Origin: Haematococcus lacustris
Taxonomy: Eukaryota > Chlorophyta > Chlorophyceae > Chlamydomonadales > Haematococcaceae
DNA length: 64,000 nt
Assembly: GCA_030144725.1 (NCBI GenBank)
Contig: JASKMD010000028.1
Coordinates: 2,122,473-2,186,472, forward strand
Direction of reading: 5' to 3'
The notes beneath the pieces are model-generated. The model ran no database searches. It saw only the letters and a program-made list of their open reading frames with translations, and was not told where the DNA came from. Made by a program: the position numbers and the translations under genes. Of this stretch, positions 50,288-60,125 are shown in pieces (position 1 is the stretch's first letter; each line of letters starts with the position of its first letter).

Positions 50288-50305
50288 AACGAACCGGGGA
50301 AACCA
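50288..50305 (-). promoter_or_regulatory. primer-binding site of A unit
   Basis: Minus strand TGGTTTCCCCGGTTCG, two bases inside the LTR-A end. Only the first eight bases (TGGTTTCC) match the primer sites of the other elements in this window. Confidence 0.65.
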
Positions 50306-50307
50306 AA

Positions 50308-50688
50308 TGTAAGCGTAGGCTTAGATATGTTAGGATGCATGGCTGGCGGCTTATTCAAACTACAGCTGCGGCTGGTTTGCAAAGCTGAGAGCTGCAGCTA
50401 CTGCTGCTATTGAGAGCACTTCACATACTCTGTGGCGGCGCAGGCGAGAGTCTTGGGATTCCGGGACTGACGGCAAGCGGTTGAGGCAGAGTTGAGCTCC
50501 GAACAATGCTTACAGGATTATGCCAGGGTCAGCTTAAGAAGAGACACTTCACACTATCTCATACCCTTTTGCCACGTTGCCATATGTCACGTTAGTCATG
50601 TGCAACGTTGGCAAGAAAACATCCACGCATGCTCATGCAAAATAAAGAATCCTGCCGTTCATCCTGTCTTCAAATCAGCACTGTTACA
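50308..50688 (-). repeat. LTR type A (single copy)
   Basis: 381 bp; on the minus strand TGTAACAG...CTTACA, preceded by a polypurine tract and followed by the primer-binding site. Its last ~40 bases (CCATGCATCCT.AC....TTACA) resemble the end of LTR B. No second copy borders the A unit: its expected 3' LTR is replaced by LTR-B1. Confidence 0.85.
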
Positions 50689-50761
50689 CTCTCCCCCACT
50701 CCGAAAAGCTCCGTCCCGGGGCGGGTCAGACGAACAAGCAAACAGGCAGACAGGCATGCAC
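50689..50761 (-). repeat. A-unit 3' tail, copy 2
   Basis: Same 73 bp as 44924-44996, again abutting the TGTAACAG end of an LTR. At 50762 the sequence switches to the plus-oriented 3' end of element B. Confidence 0.9.
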
Positions 50762-50938
50762 GACTCAGCTCAAGACTCTGATTTCATAGTTCTAGCATGG
50801 TTCACATGGAGCTCATGCATTTGCTTGTCTGTTGCATGAAGCATGAAGCATGTTTCTGCCTGCCTGTCCGTGCATGCCTGTTTTGCCTGTTGTCGCAAGA
50901 TTCTGACTGATATCAGCAAGCTCCGGGACGTAGCTTTT

Positions 50939-50953
50939 CGGAGTGGGGGAGAG
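50939..50953 (+). promoter_or_regulatory. polypurine tract of B elements
   Basis: CGGAGTGGGGGAGAG directly before LTR-B2. The same tract precedes LTR-B3 (to 53857) and LTR-B4 (to 56419). It starts plus-strand DNA synthesis in LTR retroelements. Confidence 0.8.
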
Positions 50954-51349
50954 TGCAACAGTCCAGACACTCAGCTAGTTGCATGAATGGTATGTTACTG
51001 TTTCTTTTCTCAATGCAGGATCCCATGAGGTGTGACTTGCTTTTTACTTATGATGAGATCCTGCAGTGTTCGAGGCTTAGGGAGGCTTGGTTACGAGACC
51101 TCTGTGGACTGCTGATCGAATGACTGGCTCAGTGACTTAAGACTGGGAAGCGAGTTGTTTTGAGGATGAGCTGATTCTCGACGATGTAAGTACATTGCAC
51201 TACCACAGCGCGAGTCGGAGGCTGTCGAACAGTATGTAGACAGTCGCAGCGGCAACAATAGCCGCATAACTCAGCATGCCTGGCGGCTGCAGCCGACATT
51301 TATCTCTCAGCCGACCATGCATCCTGACCGCACAAACACTACTGTTACA
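50954..51349 (+). repeat. LTR type B, copy 2
   Basis: 396 bp, TGCAACAG...TGTTACA, near identical to the other copies (one A to G change seen near 51330). Polypurine tract on the left, PBS on the right. Confidence 0.93.
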
Positions 51350-51351
51350 CT

Positions 51352-51367
51352 TGGTTTCCGCAATTGT
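51352..51367 (+). promoter_or_regulatory. primer-binding site of B element
   Basis: TGGTTTCCGCAATTGT two bases after LTR-B2; the same site follows LTR-B3 at 54256. It is absent after LTR-B4. Confidence 0.7.
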
Positions 51368-52224
51368 TCGATCGTATGGACCTGTGCGCAGTGACACCCG
51401 AGCCAACTAATTCGGAGGTGCCAACGGAGTCGGAGTCGATGAACCCAGCTCCAGCGGCCTCCAGAGTCTCCTGCTGATTCTGCAGAGGTGTTGCACTACT
51501 GTTTCGCAGGCTTGCTTTACCCGTTTACACGGAGCTTAGCTAGTCCTTGCTTTGTCCCGCTGACGCGGAGGGTTGCTTAGCTTGCCTTGCACATTTACAC
51601 GTGCGTTGCTTGCCACCATCATCCCCGCCACCACCCCAGCTAACGGGAGCTTAGCGAACTAGTTATCACCAAACCTGTAAATCTGCAGCCAAACTGCAGG
51701 ACTAAGCAGAGTTACACCACAGCCTGCACTAGGCAGAGAGCATAGCCTTGCAGAGCACCAACTTGCAAGAGTCTTGTTGCAAACCTGTAAAAATGCAGCC
51801 AACCCTACACATACAACCTGCTCCTAGCAGAGTCTCAACATAGCCTGCCCCACGCAGAGCATCATCACTATCAACATCACTATCAACCATACATCCAGCA
51901 CCTTGCTGAGACCCAATCAGTCAGGCCTACCAGAGTTTCATTAACACAATCAACCTGCCCAAGCAGAGAACACATAGTGGCACTCCTGCCCTAAGCAGAG
52001 ACGCCTTACACCAGAACAAGCGTACCTGGCCACTTACAGGCACAGAGCACACCCAGCTGGTAATCACAACCAACATCAGCCTGCACAAGCAGAGATCAGT
52101 ACCTTGCAGTGCACCAGCCTGCAGAGAGTCATAACATGCAGTTGGCAAAGCACCCAGCCTACCAGGCATAGTCTCAAGCTGATAGACACGACAAGCAGGG
52201 CAAAGTGGCATGGGGGCCAGTCCA

Positions 52225-52566
52225 GTAGTTGTTGCGTTGGAATAGGTGCTCGCGAGATGTTAGGGGTGCACATCCGGTGCATTATATACCCACGTAACAT
52301 TCCTCCCCGCCTATTGGGGTCCGTCCTCGGGCCCTTAGCTCTACAAGGCCTTGCCTTGGGCGTTTCGGTGCATACGAGTGAGCGAAACCCCATCCTGGTA
52401 ATCTTTCTACCGGATGTGGGAGAGACACCACGCATTTTCCAAGGATCGAACCCGTGTCCTCTCGACACATTGGGTATCGGTCGGAAACCAATGTTGCGTT
52501 GGAATAGGTGCTCGCGAGATGTTAGGGGTGCACATCCGGTGCATTATATACCCACGTAACAGTAGT
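52225..52566 (-). mobile_element. TRIM (miniature LTR element) with 5-bp duplication
   Basis: Element 52230-52561 (332 bp) has identical 70-bp LTRs at 52230-52299 and 52492-52561 (TG...CA on both strands) and GTAGT on each side (52225-52229, 52562-52566). On the minus strand a primer-binding site TGGTTTCCGACCGATA (52475-52490) follows the first LTR, and a purine tract GGCGGGGAGGAA (52300-52311) precedes the second. About 190 bp inside, noncoding, with a GGTTCGATCC box. The sister copy at 55131-55136 has the uninterrupted target. Confidence 0.95.
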
Positions 52567-53857
52567 CATATCTTGACGTCTTTAGGCATGCACTCTCAGC
52601 TGCCCAGCACAAAGTGCACCGCTCACGCCACATATAGCTGCTTCTCTAGCGCACGTTCTTCTATTGACATCGCTCTTGTTAGACTCGGTCGACGCATTTG
52701 CAGCCCAACCCACAGCACAAGTGGAGACCCACAGCGGAGAGCTCAACTACCCTTCCACGCTTCTATGAGGAGACCACGCAGTAAGCTGGCCTCGCACAGC
52801 ACCTGCATCATCATCCCGCATTAGGCGAGACCTCACAGTACGGTCGCACTGCCACTCCACAACCTGTTTGCATCAGCCACAGAGACGGCACATAGCACAG
52901 CTCTAGCTTCATGCATCCTGCTGGCTTCAGCCACAGAGACATCACCTACAGCCTACACTCCTGTATTCCTTGCAGAGATTAGGTAGCATCCACACATCAT
53001 GGCAGCAAAGCACCCTAGCCAGCAGCCTACCATTACAAACAAGTCGTTAGCCGCACAGCCGACGCACAATCAAGCAGCCCAGGTGTCCCCTGAGGTAGCG
53101 CACAATCGAGCAGCCCAGGTGTCCCCTGAGGTAGCGCACAACGGCACGGGGCAAAGCGATCATGCATTTGCCTAGGGTTGCAGTTGCCGTACTGCTTCTC
53201 TCATGTTCACTCATGCATGGGCCACACACTATGCAGTCAGGCACACACACCTCTGCATCCAATCGATCGGGCACATACGCCTAGGCTCTTGAGCTTCGCA
53301 GCCTTGCACCTCAAGTGACCTCAAAGTGCACAGTACCAGCGTTTCCTCACGGCTGCACTGGCTGGCGAACATGCCAGTTACTACAGCAGAGCCGGGGGAG
53401 CCATATAACTCCCATGCGCACCGACCTGCATCACATGGGCATGACTGCAACCAAGCACATGACCCCGCAACCATCCACTCTGGTTAGGGACAAGGCATAT
53501 GTCTGTCTACATCCCACCAACTCTGTTCTAGCATTATGCAGCCGGCATGGACCGATCACCCATTGCAACCTGCGCTGAACATAGCTACCACATCTTCTGT
53601 TTCTCAGTTTCTGTCACGATGGTTTCTTTGGTCAGCTTTGGAGGAGGAGGAGGAGAACGAGACACTGGTCAGCTTAAGACTCTGATTTCATAGTTCTAGC
53701 ATGGTTCACATGGAGCTCATGCATTTGCTTGTCTGTTGCATGAAGCATGAAGCATGTTTCTGCCTGCCTGTCCGTGCATGCCTGTTTTGCCTGTTGTCGC
53801 AAGATTCTGACTGATATCAGCAAGCTCCGGGACGTAGCTTTTCGGAGTGGGGGAGAG

Positions 53858-54253
53858 TGCAACAGTCCAGACACTCAGCTAGTTGCATGAATGGTATGTT
53901 ACTGTTTCTTTTCTCAATGCAGGATCCCATGAGGTGTGACTTGCTTTTTACTTATGATGAGATCCTGCAGTGTTCGAGGCTTAGGGAGGCTTGGTTACGA
54001 GACCTCTGTGGACTGCTGATCGAATGACTGGCTCAGTGACTTAAGACTGGGAAGCGAGTTGTTTTGAGGATGAGCTGATTCTCGACGATGTAAGTACATT
54101 GCACTACCACAGCGCGAGTCGGAGGCTGTCGAACAGTATGTAGACAGTCGCAGCGGCAACAATAGCCGCATAACTCAGCATGCCTGGCGGCTGCAGCCGA
54201 CATTTATCTCTCAGCCGACCATGCATCCTGACCACACAAACACTACTGTTACA
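53858..54253 (+). repeat. LTR type B, copy 3 (shared middle LTR)
   Basis: 396 bp; closes the first B interior and opens the second, with polypurine tract left and PBS right. Confidence 0.93.
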
Positions 54254-56419
54254 CTTGGTTTCCGCAATTGTTCGATCGTATGGACCTGTGCGCAGTGACA
54301 CCCGAGCCAACTAATTCGGAGGTGCCAACGGAGTCGGAGTCGATGAACCCAGCTCCAGCGGCCTCCAGAGTCTCCTGCTGATTCTGCAGAGGTGTTGCAC
54401 TACTGTTTCGCAGGCTTGCTTTACCCGTTTACACGGAGCTTAGCTAGTCCTTGCTTTGTCCCGCTGACGCGGAGGGTTGCTTAGCTTGCCTTGCACATTT
54501 ACACGTGCGTTGCTTGCCACCATCATCCCCGCCACCACCCCAGCTAACGGGAGCTTAGCGAACTAGTTATCACCAAACCTGTAAATCTGCAGCCAAACTG
54601 CAGGACTAAGCAGAGTTACACCACAGCCTGCACTAGGCAGAGAGCATAGCCTTGCAGAGCACCAACTTGCAAGAGTCTTGTTGCAAACCTGTAAAAATGC
54701 AGCCAACCCTACACATACAACCTGCTCCTAGCAGAGTCTCAACATAGCCTGCCCCACGCAGAGCATCATCACTATCAACATCACTATCAACCATACATCC
54801 AGCACCTTGCTGAGACCCAATCAGTCAGGCCTACCAGAGTTTCATTAACACAATCAACCTGCCCAAGCAGAGAACACATAGTGGCACTCCTGCCCTAAGC
54901 AGAGACGCCTTACACCAGAACAAGCGTACCTGGCCACTTACAGGCACAGAGCACACCCAGCTGGTAATCACAACCAACATCAGCCTGCACAAGCAGAGAT
55001 CAGTACCTTGCAGTGCACCAGCCTGCAGAGAGTCATAACATGCAGTTGGCAAAGCACCCAGCCTACCAGGCATAGTCTCAAGCTGATAGACACGACAAGC
55101 AGGGCAAAGTGGCATGGGGGCCAGTCCAGTAGTCATATCTTGACGTCTTTAGGCATGCACTCTCAGCTGCCCAGCACAAAGTGCACCGCTCACGCCACAT
55201 ATAGCTGCTTCTCTAGCGCACGTTCTTCTATCGACATCGCTCTTGTTAGACTCGGTCGACGCATTTGCAGCCCAACCCACAGCACAAGTGGAGACCCACA
55301 GCGGAGAGCTCAACTACCCTTCCACGCTTCTATGAGGAGACCACGCAGTAAGCTGGCCTCGCACAGCACCTGCATCATCATCCCGCATTAGGCGAGACCT
55401 CACAGTACGGTCGCACTGCCACTCCACAACCTGTTTGCATCAGCCACAGAGACGGCACATAGCACAGCTCTAGCTTCATGCATCCTGCTGGCTTCAGCCA
55501 CAGAGACATCACCTACAGCCTACACTCCTGTATTCCTTGCAGAGATTAGGTAGCATCCACACATCATGGCAGCAAAGCACCCTAGCCAGCAGCCTACCAT
55601 TACAAACAAGTCGTTAGCCGCACAGCCGACGCACAATCAAGCAGCCCAGGTGTCCCCTGAGGTAGCGCACAATCGAGCAGCCCAGGTGTCCCCTGAGGTA
55701 GCGCACAACGGCACGGGGCAAAGCGATCATGCATTTGCCTAGGGTTGCAGTTGCCGTACTGCTTCTCTCATGTTCACTCATGCATGGGCCACACACTATG
55801 CAGTCAGGCACACACACCTCTGCATCCAATCGATCGGGCACATACGCCTAGGCTCTTGAGCTTCGCAGCCTTGCACCTCAAGTGACCTCAAAGTGCACAG
55901 TACCAGCGTTTCCTCACGGCTGCACTGGCTAGCGAACATGCCAGTTACTACAGCAGAGCCGGGGGAGCCATATAACTCCCATGCGCACCGACCTGCATCA
56001 CATGGGCATGACTGCAACCAAGCACATGACCCCGCAACCATCCACTCTGGTTAGGGACAAGGCATATGTCTGTCTACATCCCACCAACTCTGTTCTAGCA
56101 TTATGCAGCCGGCATGGACCGATCACCCATTGCAACCTGCGCTGAACATAGCTACCACATCTTCTGTTTCTCAGTTTCTGTCACGATGGTTTCTTTGGTC
56201 AGCTTTGGAGGAGGAGGAGAACGCGACGACTCAGCTCAAGACTCTGATTTCATAGTTCTAGCATGGTTTGCATGGAGCTCATGCATTTGCTGGTCTGTTG
56301 CATGAAGCATGAAGCATGTTTCTGCCTGCCTGTCCGTGCATGCCTGTTTTGCCTGTTGTCGCAAGATTCTGACTGATATCAGCAAGCTCCGGGACGTAGC
56401 TTTTCGGAGTGGGGGAGAG
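54254..56419 (+). mobile_element. non-autonomous B interior, copy 2
   Basis: 2166 bp, almost identical to copy 1 minus the TRIM. Small differences include the 3' end (GAGGAGGAGAACGCGACGACTC here against GAGGAGGAGGAGAACGAGACAC). Noncoding. Confidence 0.88.
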
Positions 56420-56815
56420 TGCAACAGTCCAGACACTCAGCTAGTTGCATGAATGGTATGTTACTGTTTCTTTTCTCAATGCAGGATCCCATGAGGTGTG
56501 ACTTGCTTTTTACTTATGATGAGATCCTGCAGTGTTCGAGGCTTAGGGAGGCTTGGTTACGAGACCTCTGTGGACTGCTGATCGAATGACTGGCTCAGTG
56601 ACTTAAGACTGGGAAGCGAGTTGTTTTGAGGATGAGCTGATTCTCGACGATGTAAGTACATTGCACTACCACAGCGCGAGTCGGAGGCTGTCGAACAGTA
56701 TGTAGACAGTCGCAGCGGCAACAATAGCCGCATAACTCAGCATGCCTGGCGGCTGCAGCCGACATTTATCTCTCAGCCGACCATGCATCCTGACCACACA
56801 AACACTACTGTTACA
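56420..56815 (+). repeat. LTR type B, copy 4 (outer right)
   Basis: 396 bp, preceded by the polypurine tract and followed by CATCG and unrelated sequence without a primer-binding site. Confidence 0.93.
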
Positions 56816-56820
56816 CATCG
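56816..56820. repeat. target-site duplication, right (CATCG)
   Basis: Matches 44523-44527. Confidence 0.85.
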
Positions 56821-57132
56821 AGACCCTCTCTTAAGCTCGCCCGCTGCGTCCCGGCCTGCTCCCTTGCCCCCTGCTCTAAAATGTCACCTTTGGTCATCCA
56901 ACAACGCCCTGCAGGCCGATGGCATTGCCGATTGGCCAATGGAGTGGGAGCGTGACCGCGACGGCCGCTTCATGCTGAACACAGGTACAGTCCACATGTG
57001 GCAGCTATTTCTTGGTTGAACAAGACGTTCTCCGCATTTGTGCCTGTGGCTCCTGAAAAACCACGAACGGCAAGAATTAGTAAAAAGTATGCTGGAACTG
57101 AGCTGTTACGAGTGTTTGACACTGTGTAGGCC
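56821..57132 (+). other. host flank with possible short exons
   Basis: Frame ending WPMEWERDRDGRFMLNT before a GTACAG, and a second open stretch at 57020-57130 (NKTFSAFVPVAPEKPRTARI) with TAG just before the next frame. They look coding-like in composition, but no family is recognised. They may belong to the gene at 57133. Confidence 0.35.
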
Positions 57133-57696
57133 ATGGTTGGCCATAAAAGGGGAGTGAAGGCTACATGTGCCAATGCCCAGAAAGGGAGAGAGGCTCTGGC
57201 ACAGCGCAGGGCTGCTGAAGCTGAGGACAAGGCCCAGGCTGTTGCCGCTGAGGCTGAGGCCAAAGCACAGGCTGATGCTTGTGCTTATGAGGCACAGTTG
57301 CACCAACTGCAGGCTGACCTGCAGCAGAGGGAGCAGCAAGTTGCTGACACCCAGCGCTTGCAACATCTACAGCAACAGATGCAGGACATCCAGCGGGAAG
57401 AAATCCAACGCAAGGAGCAACAGGTGGTAGAGCAGCAGCACCAGTTGCAGCAGCAGCAGGCAGACATGCACTTGAGGGAGCAGCAGGTGGCTGAGCAGCA
57501 CCACCTGCTGCAGCAGCAGCAGGCAGACATGCACCTGAGGGAGCAGCTGGTGGCGGAGCAGCAACACCAACTGCAGCAACAGCAGCAGGCAGACATGTAC
57601 TTGAGGGAGCAGCAGGTGGCTGAGCAGCACCACCTGCTGCAGCAGCAGCAGGCAGACATGCACTTGAGGGAGCAGCAGGAAGGAGGTGAGGGATGA
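57133..57696 (+). CDS. Gln-rich coiled-coil protein with tandem repeats
   Basis: 187 codons from ATG 57133 (MVGHKRGVKATCANAQKG). An Ala/Glu-rich helix is followed by four imperfect ~24-residue repeats of the form LREQQVAEQHHLLQQQQADM (57440-57680). Expected to be one long coiled coil. Function unknown. A frame at 57686-57904 overlaps the end in another register and has a different, globular-like composition (CYALLMLFHSDLLHDEVCF). AGGAG/GTGAGG at about 57685 is a possible donor, so the two may be exons or a frameshifted single gene. It could be host or the cargo of a transposon. Confidence 0.45.
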   Translation: MVGHKRGVKATCANAQKGREALAQRRAAEAEDKAQAVAAEAEAKAQADACAYEAQLHQLQADLQQREQQVADTQRLQHLQQQMQDIQREEIQRKEQQVVEQQHQLQQQQADMHLREQQVAEQHHLLQQQQADMHLREQLVAEQQHQLQQQQQADMYLREQQVAEQHHLLQQQQADMHLREQQEGGEG

Positions 57697-57904
57697 CGAA
57701 GAGTGCTATGCATTGTTGATGTTGTTCCATTCCGATTTGCTGCATGATGAGGTGTGCTTTGGCAAACTGACCAACAAACACTGTGAACGATATCGCATGC
57801 ACATGGGGTGGGAGAGGCAAGATGGACGTAGGGAATTGCGTCGTTTGGTGCGCAGAGAGCTACTAAGTGAGCAGCTGGAGGCTGAATATGAGGCGGACAA
57901 TTGA
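57686..57904 (+). CDS. possible C-terminal part of the coiled-coil gene
   Basis: 72 codons, no in-frame ATG at the start (GTG), so more likely an exon or frameshifted continuation than a gene. Segments FGKLTNKHCERYRMHMGW and LRRLVRRELLSEQLEAEYE look protein-like. Family unknown. Confidence 0.35.
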   Translation: MRDDEECYALLMLFHSDLLHDEVCFGKLTNKHCERYRMHMGWERQDGRRELRRLVRRELLSEQLEAEYEADN

Positions 57905-58365
57905 TATGGCTGGGTGTAAGATGCACGGGGGTCTACTTTGGAGCAAAACAAACGGTGTAATGTGCATGGGGGTCTACTTTGAAGCATCACAGACGGCCCA
58001 TAGATGACGCCAACGCATTTCTGGTTTCCAGACATGCCAAGAACCCACACAAGGAAACGCACACAACTGGCAGTCCATCATTCGACGTCCTGGGTGGACA
58101 GTTATGGCGGCCGGAAAAGTGCCCATTTGGAGGAAATTTGACATGGTGTAAGGGCGCGCTCCGCGTAGTCCCTTAGTGTCGTCTGGGCTGTCGCGGTTAA
58201 CCCGAGGCAGCTACAGGATACCGGTCACACCGCATTAGTGTGAGTTGGCAGGTAAAGCCTAGCAGCGTAAGCTGTGAGGACAACTGGTTCGATTCCAGGG
58301 GGCCCCGTTCTAAGCCCTAGCCTTCTCACGGTAGTGCCTTGTGGCCGGGGTCTGCACGTTACAAG
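57905..58365. other. spacer and probable 5' LTR of second gypsy element
   Basis: The end of an LTR is placed at 58363 (GTTACA), two bases before the primer-binding site. GGTTAACCCGAGGCAG at 58193-58208 matches GGTTTAACCTGAGGCGG at the right edge (63983-63999), supporting a repeat there. The left LTR border is not found. A TTGGCAGG...GGTTCGATTCC pair near 58247-58300 looks like tRNA A/B boxes. Confidence 0.5.
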
Positions 58366-58381
58366 TGGTTTCCGACCGATA
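58366..58381 (+). promoter_or_regulatory. primer-binding site of second gypsy element
   Basis: TGGTTTCCGACCGATA, identical over 16 nt to the TRIM site at 52475-52490. Confidence 0.7.
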
Positions 58382-58765
58382 AGCCAATTACTGTAAACAC
58401 TCCGCCTCGACCATGTAAAAGATGGTTCGAAGTGTTCGCGTGGCTTACACAGTCACTGCAAAGGATTAGGCTTGCGCTAAGCGCTCTGAAACAAAGCCTC
58501 GGAACACACAAAACATCGGGCTCGCCGAAATGGGGCCGAGAATAAGGCATATCTGGAGTCTCTCTATGAGCGGGCCAGTGCATTGTAGGGAATGTCGACC
58601 TTGCAGGCGAGCGTGGCAGTGGCGACAAAGCTGGCGAAGCGGGACGTGCCTAGTGAGTAGCTCCGGCCGGCCTCCTGGCCCGCCAGGACCTCCTGGCCGC
58701 TATCCACGCACAAGCCGTTGCCGTTGCCGCTGCTGAAGCCGTTGCTGCTGGGGTAAGTCGCGCTG

Positions 58766-60096
58766 ATGCTTTTGCTCTTGCGCCCCAGCCGGGCTCAGCC
58801 CTCCATGCAGGCAGAAATGCAGCCTTGCAATACTGTGGCTAGCATCTTCGACGTGCAATGTTTCACTGCTCGTCGACCTGCTGCTAATGCTGGTATACCC
58901 CAGTCCGCTTGCTTGCAGGAGGCTGGTTCCCAGCCTGCAGGTGGGTCTACATGTCCCCATGCTTCTGTTGCAGCCCTTATAGGCAATGGCACCTTTGCTG
59001 CCCAGCCTGCTGCCCAGCCTGCTGTGCATAGTGTTGCTGCTGTTGCACACCAGTCTGCCGGCATGCAGGAGGCTGGTCCCCAGCCTGCAGGTGGGTCTAC
59101 ATGTCCCCATGCTTATGCTGCAGACCATGAAGGTAATGGTGCCTCTGCTGCCCAGCCTGCTGCCCAACCTGCTGTGCACAATGCTCCATGCCCTACTGCT
59201 GCTGCTGCATCTGTTGCACGTGCTGCATACACTGCTGCACACGCCACAGTGGCCCAGGGTGCTCCTGCCTCTAGCAGGGCTCCCGTAGGACAGAGCCTTA
59301 GGCCTGCCTCCAAGCCATTAGCATCTATTGATGCAACCTGTCAAAAGTATGCTGGGATAGCTGGTGGCTCTGCCCCACTCCAACCTGCTGCTGTGCCTCT
59401 GGCTCATGACACTGTGGTGCACCCCCACAGGGGCTTGCCCCCTGTTGAGCGTTGGTCTGATAAAAGCCTTGCTCAGGGTAAACGTGTTGTCACCTTCCTT
59501 AAGGATCAGGAGGTGCAATGTGCTAACAATAACCTTGATCCTGCCCTTGCACTGCCATCCTCATGTTCAAGTCCATCAGGTATTCAGATGCCTTGACACA
59601 CAGTGGGTATACCCCATGGGACTATCTTTGCAAGCACTTCATTGAGATGGAGTACATTCCAAACTTCAGCAATACCATCACTTTGTGTGGTACAAGGGTG
59701 CATGAACATTGCATTGACTGTGGTCCCTGTTTAAGGGGGCCTCACCCCCCAACTGGCCCAGTGGCAAAGGACTTCATGTCCTTGGCACACCCCACTCTTG
59801 ACAATGCTGTGGCTTCAGCCATACACAACCACAAGGGCAATGTAGCTGCTGCTGGTTCTGGGGTCACCCCAAGCAAGTGTGGTGGTGTTAGTGTTGTGGC
59901 TGCTGTTCGTCCGCAGATCGCCGCCGTCCTGGCAGCCCTCACTCTTACTCCGGCCTGGTCACTCCGGTCGCGCCGGTGGCGCTGGTGGCTCCGCCACTCC
60001 CCGTGCCTACCCTGCAGCTCCCACGGCTCCGCCGTCTGCTGCCCCGCCTACCGCGGTATGATGTGTTTTTGGGGGATGATTGGCTGTATGCTGTAA
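58766..60096 (+). pseudogene. Gag region of second gypsy element, frameshifted
   Basis: First frame 58766-59596 has Ala/Pro/Gln-rich sequence with a 50-residue tandem duplication (QEAGSQPAGGSTCPHA / QEAGPQPAGGSTCPHA). Near 59560 the coding sense moves to another frame (FKSIRYSDALTHSGYTPWDY, 59563-60096), which keeps a capsid-like segment and ends in arginine-rich nonsense. A third frame then shows RYDVFLGDDWLYAV at about 60045-60090, a protease-end motif found again downstream. At least two frame breaks; no clean zinc knuckle. Confidence 0.55.
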
Positions 60097-60125
60097 CCCC
60101 ACACACTCATTGATCGGCACCGACT

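Larger units (their letters stand above)
51350..53857 (+). mobile_element. non-autonomous B interior, copy 1 (with nested TRIM)
   Basis: 2508 bp without a retroviral protein; many short frames only. It is rich in recurring GCAGAG/CCTGCAC motifs. Without the TRIM and its duplication the length is 2171 bp, matching copy 2. It must depend on enzymes of an autonomous relative; the adjoining A unit shares its polypurine tract and part of its U5. Confidence 0.85.
44528..56815. mobile_element. composite Ty3/gypsy insertion: four B LTRs, two B interiors, one inverted autonomous A unit
   Basis: Order on the plus strand: LTR-B1, inverted A unit (3' end, pol, gag, PBS, LTR-A, duplicated 3' tail), short B 3' end, LTR-B2, B interior, LTR-B3, B interior, LTR-B4. 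CATCG flanks the ends. B1 lacks the polypurine tract on its left and B4 lacks a primer-binding site on its right, as expected of outer LTRs. At the left junction the A unit joins B1 within a shared ACTGTTACA. The right junction lies at 50761/50762. Confidence 0.8.
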
